From the NCBI RefSeq assembly GCF_000013025.1, contig NC_008358.1, positions 1,550,001 to 1,614,000 on the forward strand: a DNA stretch of 64,000 bases, read 5' to 3'. The translations under genes and the position numbers were made by a program. This document shows positions 8,597 through 16,153 of this stretch, one piece after another (positions within the stretch are counted from its first letter, which is position 1; each line of letters opens with the position of its first letter). The stretch is from Hyphomonas neptunium ATCC 15444. GTDB lineage: Bacteria; Pseudomonadota; Alphaproteobacteria; Caulobacterales; Hyphomonadaceae. Under the pieces are notes generated by a model that had not been told where the DNA came from, did not search any database, and was given only the letters and a program-made list of their open reading frames with translations.

Positions 8597-8612
8597 TAGG
8601 CCGTTCGGCCTA
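8597..8612. promoter_or_regulatory. Short palindrome in a divergent promoter region
   Basis: TAGGCC-GTTC-GGCCTA, perfect arms, lies between the minus-strand NTF2-like gene (start 8481) and the plus-strand histidine kinase gene (start 8670). It could be an operator shared by the divergent genes or a small hairpin in one leader. No assigned regulator. Confidence 0.4.
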
Positions 8613-8669
8613 TGCCGTGCCGCCTGTGCGCCCTAAATAAGTGGTCAGGAATAGCAGGCAGCCTCTAAG

Positions 8670-9731
8670 ATGCAGTCAGAAACCGTTTCCGCCCTGCGGG
8701 ATCTCTACAGGGCCTCGGAGGCGCGCGCGGCGCGCCTGACCCTGCTATTTGAGGCGGGCCGTGACCTGGCTTTCGCCGATGCTGCCAGCCTCAGCGCGAC
8801 CCTGTCCCAATGTGCTCGCCGGGCGGCCCTTTTTGCGGGCGCTGCGGAGGGGCAGGTGATCTTCGCCGACGGAGAAGGCATTCCCCTGATCGCGCCCGGC
8901 CCGGCTGCCCGGCGAGTCGGCACTCTGATCATTGAAGACTGGGAGAACCGGAAGCGTTTCTCCGATGAAGAAGATCGCGGCGCACTGGATCTGCTCGCCG
9001 GACTGATGGCGACAGCCATCGACCGCATCGATCGCGTGCGCGAGCGGGAAGACCTGCTCGGTAAACTCAAAGAGCGCGAACGTCAGCTGGAGCATCTGGT
9101 CGGGCGGATATTTACCAGCCAGGAAGACGAGCGCCGCCGGGTTGCGCATGATCTCCATGATGGAGTTGCCCAGACGGCTGCCGCCCTGTTCCGCAGGCTG
9201 GACGCCCTGACGGAGCGCTCATCTGGGAGCGAAGCCGCTGCGCTCGCGCCGATCGCAAGGTCCCTTGTGGGAGAGCTTCGCGGGGTGATTGCGGGCTTGA
9301 GGCCAACAGCGCTCGACGATCTGGGAATCAGCGCAGCCATCTCGTCAATGGCGGACGGCCTGCGCGAAGACGGGTATGAAGTCACCTTCCGGCAGGCCGG
9401 GCCAGATCGCTGGCCCCCTGTCATTGAAACGGCGTTTTTCAGGATTGTGCAGGAAGCGCTCACCAACATTCGCAAGCATGCCGGTGGGCCATGCCAGGTT
9501 GATATTGTTCTCTCAGCTGAGCCTGATTCTGCGCGTTGGCATTTGAGCGTCAGGGATGGCGGGAAGGGGCTTGCGAGCGAGAAAAATAGAGATGTGAGCA
9601 AAAAGGGACAGAAAATCGGCCTTGAGATCATGCGTGAGCGGATGATGGCCCTGGGGGGCGAGCTTCAGGTTGGAGCTGGTCGCGACGGCGGTACAGAGGT
9701 TCGTGCCTGTCTCGAGAGGGTGCCGGAATGA
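8670..9731 (+). CDS. Cytoplasmic sensor histidine kinase, NarX/DegS type
   Basis: A 353-residue soluble kinase with no membrane segment. Residues 1-125 resemble a degenerate GAF sensor domain (VGTLIIEDWENRKRFSDEE). A short coiled coil (126-148) leads to the HisKA_3 dimerisation domain with DERRRVAHDLHDG; the phospho-accepting His is about residue 163. The HATPase domain shows the N-box EALTNIRKHA, G1 VRDGGKGL and a late GLEIMRERMMALGG. Kinases of this class pair with LuxR/NarL-type regulators, and the next gene (4-base overlap) begins as exactly such a regulator but is cut short. Signal unknown. Confidence 0.85.
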   Translation: MQSETVSALRDLYRASEARAARLTLLFEAGRDLAFADAASLSATLSQCARRAALFAGAAEGQVIFADGEGIPLIAPGPAARRVGTLIIEDWENRKRFSDEEDRGALDLLAGLMATAIDRIDRVREREDLLGKLKERERQLEHLVGRIFTSQEDERRRVAHDLHDGVAQTAAALFRRLDALTERSSGSEAAALAPIARSLVGELRGVIAGLRPTALDDLGISAAISSMADGLREDGYEVTFRQAGPDRWPPVIETAFFRIVQEALTNIRKHAGGPCQVDIVLSAEPDSARWHLSVRDGGKGLASEKNRDVSKKGQKIGLEIMRERMMALGGELQVGAGRDGGTEVRACLERVPE

Positions 9732-9904
9732 ACCCGCCGCCCCGCATTCTGGTTGTGGATGATCATGCGCTTGCCCGGGAAGGATTGCGGGCAATCCTGC
9801 TTGCTGCCGGATATGACGTGGTCGGAGAAGCGGCGAGTGGAGAACAGGCGGTGATCATGGCCTCTGATCTGGCACCTGACCTCGTGTTGCTGGATATCTG
9901 ATGA
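9728..9904 (+). pseudogene. NarL/FixJ-type response regulator cut at the phospho-acceptor Asp
   Basis: This 58-codon frame overlaps the kinase gene by 4 bases. It reads as a normal receiver start (RILVVDDHALAREGLRAIL, then GEAASGEQAV) up to DLVLLDI, where the D is the phospho-acceptor position. A stop follows at once. The rest of the receiver and the whole LuxR DNA-binding domain are missing. The DNA past this point is the inside of sbtA, whose own N-terminus is missing, so a deletion appears to have joined the two genes near 9891-9900. The kinase therefore has no visible working partner in this window. Confidence 0.85.
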
Positions 9905-10758
9905 TGTCGATCGGCATGAAGGGGGGCGTAGAAATTTCCAAAGGTGCGCTCAGCTGGGATGCCGGGCTGGTCATGATATCTGCCGTCGCGCTGTCTTTTC
10001 TCTTACCCGTCATCGCGTTCACCTTCCTGCGCCTGACGACGCAGCTTGACCGGGTCGATGCTGCTGCAACGGCAGCCCATTATGGCTCGATTTCAATCGT
10101 TACGTTTGTCGCCGCAGGGCAAGCGGTGGCCGCTGCCGGGCTGGAAGCGGCCGGTTACCTTGTGGCCGTTGCCGCCCTGATGGAAGTTCCGGCCATCATT
10201 TCGGCGCTTGTCATCGCCAGCCGCGGCCACACGCACCGTGAGGCAGTTGCCGGATCGGACAAGGGTGAACTCGCCAGGGAAGTCCTGTTGAATGCTTCCG
10301 TCGTTGTCCTGCTTGGCGCCCTCGTCATTGGCTGGATTACCGGGGAGGCCGGGATGCAATCGGTAGCGCCATTCCTTGTCGCGCCGTTTCAGGGCGTGCT
10401 GTGTCTCTTTCTGCTCGACATGGGCCTGTCGGCGGGCCGCGGTCTCCGGAACGGCTGGCGTCAACTCGATGCCGGGACAATCGCCTTTGGGTTCTACATG
10501 CCCCTGATCTCTGCAGGCTTAGCCGCCGGTGTCGCCGCACTTAATGGCATGCCGCCCGGTGATGCCGCGCTCCTGATTACCCTTGCGGCGTCGGCATCAT
10601 ACATCGCTGTGCCTGCCGCGATGCGCCTCGCGCTGCCGAAAGCGAAGCCTTCAGTCTACCTCACTCTGCCTCTTGGAATTACATTTCCCTTCAATCTCAT
10701 TTTTGGCCTGCCACTTTACATTTGGATGGCCAGGATGGTGTCTCCCGGAGCGGCCTGA
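9901..10758 (+). CDS. sbtA: SbtA-family sodium-dependent bicarbonate transporter, N-terminally truncated
   Basis: The frame encodes 285 residues of the SbtA (DUF897) membrane family. It opens at MMSIGMKGGVEISKG, which corresponds to an internal motif of SbtA (Y-L-L-L-A-I-G-L-K-G-G in relatives); indeed the codons before the ATG still read G-Y-L. Roughly 50-60 residues, that is, the first one or two membrane helices, are missing because the upstream DNA is a response-regulator start. The remainder is complete (about eight hydrophobic segments, ending LPLYIWMARMV). It is followed after two bases by its PII-like partner sbtB. Transport function is doubtful as it stands; fusion by deletion or misassembly are both possible. 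Confidence 0.8.
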   Translation: MMSIGMKGGVEISKGALSWDAGLVMISAVALSFLLPVIAFTFLRLTTQLDRVDAAATAAHYGSISIVTFVAAGQAVAAAGLEAAGYLVAVAALMEVPAIISALVIASRGHTHREAVAGSDKGELAREVLLNASVVVLLGALVIGWITGEAGMQSVAPFLVAPFQGVLCLFLLDMGLSAGRGLRNGWRQLDAGTIAFGFYMPLISAGLAAGVAALNGMPPGDAALLITLAASASYIAVPAAMRLALPKAKPSVYLTLPLGITFPFNLIFGLPLYIWMARMVSPGAA

Positions 10759-10760
10759 TC

Positions 10761-11066
10761 ATGCATATACGCTATCGTTGTGAACTCATCATTGAGCGGA
10801 TGGCCGCTCCCCGCGCCTTCCGCATCCTGGAAGACGCCGGCCTGACCGGCTATACGGTCCTGCCGGCAATATCCGGCTTTGGTGGCGCAACGCGCTGGAA
10901 CCGCGATACCGACATGTCTGCCTCAAGTGATATGGTCGTGATTGTTTCGATTGGGGCGCAGGATCGGATCGATGCGGCACTGACAGAGATTGAACGGCTA
11001 TTGAGTAATCACATCGGTGTGCTGAGTGTTGGCGAAGTCAGGGTGCTCCGCCCGGGCCGCTTCTGA
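10761..11066 (+). CDS. sbtB: PII-like regulator SbtB
   Basis: A 101-residue member of the PII superfamily. Seen: the first strand MHIRYRCELIIER, the helix APRAFRILEDAGLTGYTVLPA, the short T-loop region SGFGGATRWNRD, and the last strand LSVGEVRVLRPGRF. SbtB proteins bind adenine nucleotides (cAMP, AMP, ATP) and block SbtA under carbon-rich conditions. It starts two bases after sbtA, so the pair is one unit. An upstream in-frame start at 10722 would lie inside sbtA and is rejected. Confidence 0.82.
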   Translation: MHIRYRCELIIERMAAPRAFRILEDAGLTGYTVLPAISGFGGATRWNRDTDMSASSDMVVIVSIGAQDRIDAALTEIERLLSNHIGVLSVGEVRVLRPGRF

Positions 11067-11078
11067 ACGTCAGAGGGT

Positions 11079-11107
11079 CGGCGCCGCTCTTGTCCGGAGC
11101 GGCGCCG
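11079..11107. terminator. Bidirectional hairpin between sbtB and the TFIIB-like gene
   Basis: A perfect 11-base-pair GC stem (arms CGGCGCCGCTC and GAGCGGCGCCG, 11079-11089 and 11097-11107) with a 7-base loop in the 48-base gap between two convergent genes. There is no clear U-run on either side, so efficiency is uncertain, but position and strength suggest a shared transcription stop. Confidence 0.65.
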
Positions 11108-11114
11108 GATTAAC

Positions 11115-11384
11115 TCAGAAGTCGAAGAGATCCAACAATCTTGATCGTCTCTTGCCGCGGCTCGGCGAGCGTTCTTCGTTATCGAAATCATCATCCTGCC
11201 GGTTGAGGCGTTCCCGCCCGGGCAGTTCGCGCATAGCGTCTTCCCTGATGATCTCGATCAGCTTTTCCAGTTCGCCGCGATCAAGCCAAACGCCGCCCGA
11301 AGAGGGGCAAACGTCAATCTCGATTCCGTGCCGCCGGACTGTTCGCATGCTTTGTCCGTCGATGGGAGATATCAGAAGTGGCAT
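11115..11384 (-). CDS. TFIIB-type zinc-finger-like small protein with missing cysteines
   Basis: An 89-residue protein of the zf-TFIIB family, recognised by HGIEIDVCPSSGGVWLDRGELE. Normal members carry two C-P-x-C knuckles. Here the first is replaced (LISPIDGQSM has no Cys) and the second keeps only one Cys (CPSS), so the zinc site is probably lost while the fold signature G-V-W-L-D-R-G-E-L remains. The tail is highly charged and ends LLDLFDF. It lies just downstream of the YdcH-like gene (2-base gap) and is convergent with sbtB. Role unknown. Confidence 0.75.
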   Translation of the reverse strand: MPLLISPIDGQSMRTVRRHGIEIDVCPSSGGVWLDRGELEKLIEIIREDAMRELPGRERLNRQDDDFDNEERSPSRGKRRSRLLDLFDF

Positions 11385-11386
11385 GA

Positions 11387-11644
11387 TCAGGCTTCTCCTG
11401 GCATCTGCGCCGACGGTGCCGGTCGCGCAGAACGATTTGACGGGTCAGACGGAATGATGCGTTGGCTGCGCCCCCTGCGTTTCCGGCTGATCACGTCACG
11501 GAGACTGTCCCGGCAGGCAAGCCGGAGCTTCTTTAGCCGCATGATCTTCAGTGTGTCTGGAAGGGGCGCCTTCATTTCCGTCTCAATCTGCCGCTCAAGC
11601 GCGGCGTGACGCAAAGCCAGCGCGCGAATATAGTTCGATGTCAT
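11387..11644 (-). CDS. YdcH/DUF465-family small protein
   Basis: 85 residues. The first 55 show the DUF465 pattern: ALRHAALERQIETEMKAPLP followed by DTLKIMRLKKLRLACRDSL, two helices of a short coiled coil. The last 30 residues are basic and proline/serine rich, probably disordered. Two bases separate it from the TFIIB-like gene, so the two are one transcription unit. Function of DUF465 is not established. Confidence 0.7.
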   Translation of the reverse strand: MTSNYIRALALRHAALERQIETEMKAPLPDTLKIMRLKKLRLACRDSLRDVISRKRRGRSQRIIPSDPSNRSARPAPSAQMPGEA

Positions 11645-11916
11645 CTCATACTCCTCTTGTCTGAACGCAGGAGCACGGTGGTTATCCGGAATGTGATTTT
11701 CCGAGCCTGCACCGGGTCGCTCCCGATGCGGTCCGACATCGCAACAGATCCTTCAGGGGATCAATTGCCAGAGGGGCCCGGTCCGCATACTGATTAGGTA
11801 TTGATACTTTTCAGGTCAACAAGGATCAGGTGAAAAAATTTCCGTGTTTCTTCCTGGTCATTGCCAAAAGAGCGCGTCACCGGCCATGAGTGAAGCCGGT
11901 GACGGCAGGGGGCTTG

Positions 11917-12060
11917 CTATCGGTGCCGGCCGCGAGAGCGCAACACTTTGTCAGATTGCCTTGCCGGGATAGCGGCGAAGGCAGGACTTGAGTGGGATTT
12001 GGGCGCGGTCTGCACAACGGAACGTCCGAACAGCAGGTCGAAGTCTGCGGGGGACAGCAT
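11917..12060 (-). CDS. Small ORF, 47 residues, second of a coupled pair
   Basis: Reads MLSPADFDLLFGRS and continues to a basic end (VLRSRGRHR). Its ATG lies two bases after the stop of the preceding 56-codon ORF, so the two would be translated together. I do not recognise it. It is divergent from the LysR gene. Support is the coupling and the ribosome site of the first ORF, not homology. Confidence 0.4.
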   Translation of the reverse strand: MLSPADFDLLFGRSVVQTAPKSHSSPAFAAIPARQSDKVLRSRGRHR

Positions 12061-12061
12061 G

Positions 12062-12232
12062 TCATTCCATCCTCAGCAGATCTTTGCGCACGTCGCGGAT
12101 CCGGCGCCGACGGCGCCAGGCGCGCCGGCCCTGCTGGCTGAAACGCTGCGACGCCTGCCCGGCAGGGATTGGTACGTAACCGGCGGCTCCGCCATCAGAC
12201 AGAAGTCCGGGGGCAGGTGATGAGAGGGACAT
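12062..12232 (-). CDS. Small basic ORF, 56 residues, with a good ribosome site
   Basis: Begins MSLSSPAPGLLSDGGAAGY and ends in a very basic stretch (GRRAWRRRRRIRDVRKDLL). AGGAG lies 6 bases before the ATG in an A-rich leader, a better ribosome site than most genes here. It reads toward the left, divergent from the LysR gene 110 bases away, with an OxyR-like site between. No family recognised; the Arg-rich end suggests nucleic-acid binding, which is only an inference. Confidence 0.45.
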   Translation of the reverse strand: MSLSSPAPGLLSDGGAAGYVPIPAGQASQRFSQQGRRAWRRRRRIRDVRKDLLRME

Positions 12233-12324
12233 TTCATTCTCCTTTTTAGCAAGCCGGTGATCGGCTTGAGCAGGAGATGGGGCTTGAACCTGAATAGCTC
12301 CAATCTAACTATTCTCTCAAATCA

Positions 12325-12339
12325 ATAGGAATAAGCTAT
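12325..12339. promoter_or_regulatory. OxyR-type half-site ATAG-N7-CTAT before the LysR gene
   Basis: ATAG-GAATAAG-CTAT ends two bases before the ATG of the LysR gene. At the spacing expected for the OxyR tetramer site, 12303-12317 is a weak second copy (ATCT-N7-CTCT). A site overlapping the start would suit autorepression and could also serve the divergent small ORFs. Confidence 0.45.
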
Positions 12340-12341
12340 CG

Positions 12342-13262
12342 ATGCGCCCGACCCTTAGACAGATGCAGTATGTCATCGCCATCGCGGATACAGGCAAGTT
12401 CGGCGACGCCGCACGGCTGGTAAATGTCAGCCAGCCAAGCCTGTCGGCCCAGATTGCGGAAATGGAGGCCGGGCTCGGCGTCGCGCTTGTTGAAAGATCC
12501 AGCCGCGGGGCGATGCTGACACCTGCGGGCGAGGAGCTGGTGCGCCGCGCGCGGCTTATCCTCCGGGATGTTGAGGATCTGAAAGCCGTTGCAAAGCTTG
12601 GCCGGACAGAACTTTCCGGCCGCCTGCGGCTGGGCGTCCTGCCCACAATTGGCCCTTACCTCTTGCCCAAGGCGACCGGAGACCTGCGGGCGCGCTTTCC
12701 GGACCTGCGCCTCAGCGTGCGAGAGGAGCGGACCGTTGACCTCGATGAGCATCTCCAGGCAGGCCTTTTTGACACTGTCCTTTCTACACCGGAAGACCAT
12801 CCGGGCACTGAATCAGAGCATCTGTTTACGGAGCGGCTGTATGCTTGCCCGCCGCCTGGCGATGAGCTTGCAGAAGGTGAGGGGCCTGTCGCGCTCAGTG
12901 CCCTCGAAGGCCGTTCGCTACTGACGCTCGGGGAAGGGCACAGGCTGAGTGCGATCACCCAGGAGCTCGCAAAAGCGGCTGGCGCCACAGTCAGCTCAGA
13001 GTATGAAGGGACGTCTCTGGACGCTATCCGCCTTATGGCGCAAATGGGCGCCGGCATCGCCATTCTTCCCAGCCTCTATGCCCTTTCCGAGGCCCGGCGC
13101 GATCGCGGTCTCAACATCCGCCCCATCAATGATGCCCGCGCTTGCCGGGACATTGCTCTCATCTGGCGCGAAACGTCCCCGCTGACGGCAAGCCTCGTGA
13201 GCCTGTCCACCTATCTGAAGAAGGCAGCAGAGAAGATTCTGATAACCGAAACAGGGTCATGA
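12342..13262 (+). CDS. LysR-family regulator, OxyR-like but without the redox cysteine
   Basis: A 306-residue LysR regulator. The N-terminal HTH (MRPTLRQMQYVIAIADTGKF, then ARLVNVSQPSLSAQI) and the effector domain (LGVLPTIGPYLLP, LSTPEDHPG) follow OxyR closely. In OxyR the peroxidatic Cys lies in a G-H-C-L-R segment; here the matching stretch is LLTLGEGHRLSAI, with Arg in place of Cys. Only three Cys remain in the effector domain, none at that position. It may respond to a small molecule or be constitutive. It is divergent from two small ORFs. Confidence 0.85.
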   Translation: MRPTLRQMQYVIAIADTGKFGDAARLVNVSQPSLSAQIAEMEAGLGVALVERSSRGAMLTPAGEELVRRARLILRDVEDLKAVAKLGRTELSGRLRLGVLPTIGPYLLPKATGDLRARFPDLRLSVREERTVDLDEHLQAGLFDTVLSTPEDHPGTESEHLFTERLYACPPPGDELAEGEGPVALSALEGRSLLTLGEGHRLSAITQELAKAAGATVSSEYEGTSLDAIRLMAQMGAGIAILPSLYALSEARRDRGLNIRPINDARACRDIALIWRETSPLTASLVSLSTYLKKAAEKILITETGS

Positions 13263-13469
13263 CCAGCCAGGCAGATAGTTGAACACCGGCGGCCTATCAG
13301 GGCGCGTGGTCCGCACACCGAGTACATCGGCGGTGATTGGCCCGCTATTAGCGGTAGCCAGGTTCCGGCCATCTGAGTCGGTAGCGTGCACGCAAACCTT
13401 GAGGTTAGATTCCGTTCCGGGGGCATGTGATCTCATAGTTATTGCGTTGGCCAGAGAATTTCGTCCTCA
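13263..13469. other. Intergenic between the LysR gene and repeat copy 2
   Basis: About 200 bases downstream of the LysR stop with short open frames only; no RNA gene, terminator with U-run or recognisable protein remnant seen. Confidence 0.4.
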
Positions 13470-13639
13470 AATCCGAGCCTTTCAAAGTTTAAGCTGGGTG
13501 ACCGGGTGTATCCTGATCAATGTTCAAAATGGGATACAAATTGGGTACAAAGTGGGATACAAATTGATCGAGAGCGTGAGCTAGAAAATTGAAAATATTG
13601 GAATTTATGTTCAATTTTGACGCCCGTCACTCGCGCCAT
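13470..13639 (+). repeat. Direct repeat copy 2 (attachment-site-like, hybrid)
   Basis: The fullest copy. 13497-13543 is identical to 6018-6064 in copy 1. 13526-13561 matches 52101-52136 in copy 3 at 32 of 36 positions, and 13625-13639 (CGTCACTCGCGCCAT) is identical to 52200-52214 at exactly the same distance (64 bases), so copies 2 and 3 align over 114 bases end to end. It holds three GGGATACAAA-like units in tandem. Read in one frame they encode NGIQIGYKVGYK, similar to copy 3 (NGIQNGYKVRY), so the repeat may derive from the start of a lost gene. Confidence 0.8.
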
Positions 13640-13867
13640 AAATTGAATGAATACAAGGTAGTATAGCGTTAATCGACTGCCTGTCAAATGCCCCGGACCA
13701 TCCCGCTCTTACGGTTTTAAGATCCTCCAGTATGCGGGGCCTCTCCGGACGCGCAGCGGTGACCAGGTGCCCAGCGCAAGCCTTTAACAACAGGCATTCG
13801 TTATTAAAGGTTCGCTTGCTCTCGGTTTTTCTGGTCTCGGGTTCTGAGGTCTGTCGTCAGAGCCTTT
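13640..13867. other. Intergenic between repeat copy 2 and fic, with an inverted repeat
   Basis: No coding frame of note. It contains an inverted repeat with one mismatch (CCTTTAACAAC at 13781-13791, GTTATTAAAGG at 13800-13810, 8-base loop) with CAAG and CTTG outside it. On the plus strand GGTTTTTC follows about 15 bases later. It could terminate transcription coming from the left. Confidence 0.45.
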
Positions 13868-14659
13868 TCAGTCCAGCTTCAGGAAGTACCGGGTGGATTT
13901 GAGTTCCCCCTGCCGAACGAGCGCGCCTTTGGCGACCATGTCGGTAAGGTCGCGCGTCGCGGTTGCGGTCGGGGCGCCTGTGATCGTCATGTAATTCTTT
14001 GCGCTGAGCCCGCCCTTGAAGCCGTCAATGCCTTCGGCGAACATGCGCAGCAAGGCTTTCTCCTGCCGCGGGTTCAGCTTCCCTGCGAGCCGGTCGAAGA
14101 GGCGCGTCTTGGCCAGCATGAACTCAACCTGCTTCAGGCTTCGGTCCTGCGCCTCAAGCGCGATATCCGCAAACCAGCTCAGCCAGCGGTCGGCGTTCAC
14201 GGTTGCACTGGCGAGCTCCAGTTCGCGGTAATAGTCCTTGCGGTGGCGCAGCAGGGCGCCGGCCAGCGACATGAAGACGGGCCGCTGCCTTCCTTGCGCT
14301 AGCGCTTTTTCCGAGATGGCGCGTCCGATGCGGCCATTGCCGTCTTCATACGGATGGATGCACTCGAACCAGAGATGTGCAAGTCCGGCCCGCTCGATCG
14401 GAAGCAGCGGTGTCTCGCCGGTTGGCGCGGTCTTGTTGAACCAGGCGATGAACGCCGACATATGGCCGGGAACGGAGCTTGAAGGCGGCGCCTCATAGAG
14501 AACCTTTGGCGCGGAGGGTAGCGGCTCATGCGTTCGGTCAGAGACGATATGAGCACTTCGCTGCGCAAGTAGCGAGACGATTGGTGCGCGCCTGAAAGCG
14601 GCCGGGAGGGATGCAAGTCTCAGGATGTTAAGTCTCTGCAGTGGGTCACTCGATATCAA
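13868..14659 (-). pseudogene. Fic-domain AMP-transferase, N-terminally truncated
   Basis: The frame holds the Fic core and a C-terminal winged helix. The active-site motif HPYEDGNGRIGR is intact, preceded by VPGHMSAFIAWFN and IERAGLAHLWFECI, and followed by the DNA-binding-like end ITGAPTATATRDLTDM. Relatives of this type are about 370 residues and carry an N-terminal inhibitory helix with an S/T-x-x-x-E-(G/N) motif. Here the first 50 residues (before VLYEAPP) do not match, and that region is gone. The gene sits just inside repeat copy 2. A short but active protein cannot be excluded. Confidence 0.7.
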
Positions 14660-15045
14660 TCCGCTTAAAGCGTTCTAGTGTGGTATGCATCTCAGCGGCG
14701 GCCGATCAGACATGCTAGACTGACGCTTTCAGGATCGGTGGTCGGGCTTCGGTGTAAGAATCCAACGGCGTTTCTATGACGACAAAAACGTCTCTGCCGA
14801 GATAAGGCGCCTTCAAGATTCATTCTCGCGAAGCCGTATACGCGGATCGTTTTTGCGTCGGCTGTTCTTCGAGAGGAAGCTGTTATCCAGCGGCGAGATT
14901 TACCGGTTTGCCCGGTAACGGCGATGTCTGAGGGTGAGGCGACAATACCGTATTGCCGACACCATTGCGTGGGTATGAGGTGCAGGATCGTTCAGCGCGA
15001 GCGCTCGCGATTAAGGTAACAAAGAAGAGCCTTGAATATTAATTA
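14660..15045. other. Intergenic upstream of fic and of the efflux operon
   Basis: About 385 bases. I looked for the missing fic N-terminus on the minus strand and did not find it. A plus-strand frame without a start codon (about 14745-14920, reading IQRRFYDDKNVSAEIRRL and ending SSGEIYRFAR) may be the remnant of another gene; I cannot name it. Confidence 0.35.
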
Positions 15046-15057
15046 GTACAAGTGTAC
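15046..15057. promoter_or_regulatory. Palindromic operator candidate upstream of the efflux operon
   Basis: GTACA-AG-TGTAC, perfect 5-base arms, 63 bases before the first gene of the ybhGFSR-like operon. Size and symmetry suit a TetR-family dimer, and a CecR-like TetR regulator is the last gene of this operon, so autoregulation is a reasonable guess. Confidence 0.45.
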
Positions 15058-15119
15058 GAAAAATGGAGTAGTTTGTTAAATTTGGGTGGGGCCTCCCGCG
15101 CGCCCCCGAAAGATTGTCA

Positions 15120-16127
15120 ATGAAGCGCATTGCCATCGTCGCCGCCGTTCTGGTTGCTGCCCTCAGCTTGGGCCGTTTCGTCGTGTGGCCGCGTTTGGAC
15201 CCGGCGGATTCCAGCGCCGACAGCGCACTGGTGCTGTATGGCAATGTCGATATTCGGCAGGTAGAGCTTGCTTTCCGGGTCTCCGGCCGCCTCGAGACCA
15301 TGAACTTCGAGGAAGGGGACGCGGTCTCGGCTGGCGAGGTGATCGCAGTCCTGGACATCGCGCCTCTGCGTGACGGACTCGTTCAGGCTGAGGCCGAAGC
15401 GTCGGTGCGACGGGCAGAGCTTGCGCGACTCGAGGCCGGGAGCCGGTCCCAGGAAATTGAGCGGGCCCGGGCCCGGGTGGAAGAACTGGAAGCGAATGTC
15501 CTGCTGGCGCAACAGACGTTCGACCGGCAGTCGAAATTACGCGACAGCGGGTATGTGTCCCAGCAAGCCTATGACACGGCGCTCGCCGCGTTGGATGCAG
15601 CCCAGAAGCGCCTTGTCGCAGGCAAGAAGGACCTCACCCTTGTGCAGCTCGGACCGCGATCCGAAGAGATTACGGGGAGCGCGGCGGGTGTTGAAGCGGC
15701 TGAGGCGGCGGTTGCTCAAGCGCGGATGAGGCTTGGCGACGCAAGTCTTGTCGCACCTTCAGACGGGGTTCTGCTGGCGCGCGTGCGGGAACCCGGTTCT
15801 ATCGTCGCCGCAGGCGTGCCGGTTGCTACTTTGGCTTTGACCAGCCCGGTCTGGGTGCGCGCTTATGTCGATGAGTCCGACCTTGGCTTCGTCGTACCTG
15901 GCAAGGCAGCTGAAGTGTTCACTGACAGCGCACCTGGCAGGCCCTATGAGGGGCAAGTCGGCTTTGTCTCTCCTGTTGCCGAATTCACTCCCCGGACGGT
16001 CCAGACCCCTGATCTGCGTACTGATCTTGTGTATCAGGTTCGGATCATTGTCGACGCACCCGACAGCGGCCTCCGGCAAGGCATGCCCGTAACCGTCAAG
16101 CTGCGCCGCCCGGCGGTGGCAGATTGA
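15120..16127 (+). CDS. ybhG: HlyD-type membrane fusion protein of an efflux ABC system (YbhG-like)
   Basis: A 335-residue periplasmic adaptor with one N-terminal membrane anchor (IAIVAAVLVAALSLGRFVV). The first lipoyl half (VLYGNVDIRQVELAFRVSGR, then FEEGDAVSAGEVIAVLD), a long coiled-coil hairpin (about residues 85-195) and the second half (LVAPSDGVLLARVREPGSIV) are all visible. It links the inner-membrane ABC-2 permeases to an outer-membrane channel. ATG at 15120 is preferred over the TTG two codons earlier. The end overlaps the earliest possible start of the ATPase gene. Gene order matches E. coli ybhGFSR. Confidence 0.85.
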   Translation: MKRIAIVAAVLVAALSLGRFVVWPRLDPADSSADSALVLYGNVDIRQVELAFRVSGRLETMNFEEGDAVSAGEVIAVLDIAPLRDGLVQAEAEASVRRAELARLEAGSRSQEIERARARVEELEANVLLAQQTFDRQSKLRDSGYVSQQAYDTALAALDAAQKRLVAGKKDLTLVQLGPRSEEITGSAAGVEAAEAAVAQARMRLGDASLVAPSDGVLLARVREPGSIVAAGVPVATLALTSPVWVRAYVDESDLGFVVPGKAAEVFTDSAPGRPYEGQVGFVSPVAEFTPRTVQTPDLRTDLVYQVRIIVDAPDSGLRQGMPVTVKLRRPAVAD

Positions 16128-16153
16128 CCGCGCAGATGAGCTATGGAGCTCTC

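Noticed and set aside
12342-13262. Naming the LysR gene oxyR
   Set aside because: The redox-active Cys position is Arg, so peroxide sensing cannot be claimed.
13526-13561. GGGATACAAA units as a CRISPR array
   Set aside because: Units are 10-12 bases, imperfect and nearly adjacent, with no spacers and no cas genes.
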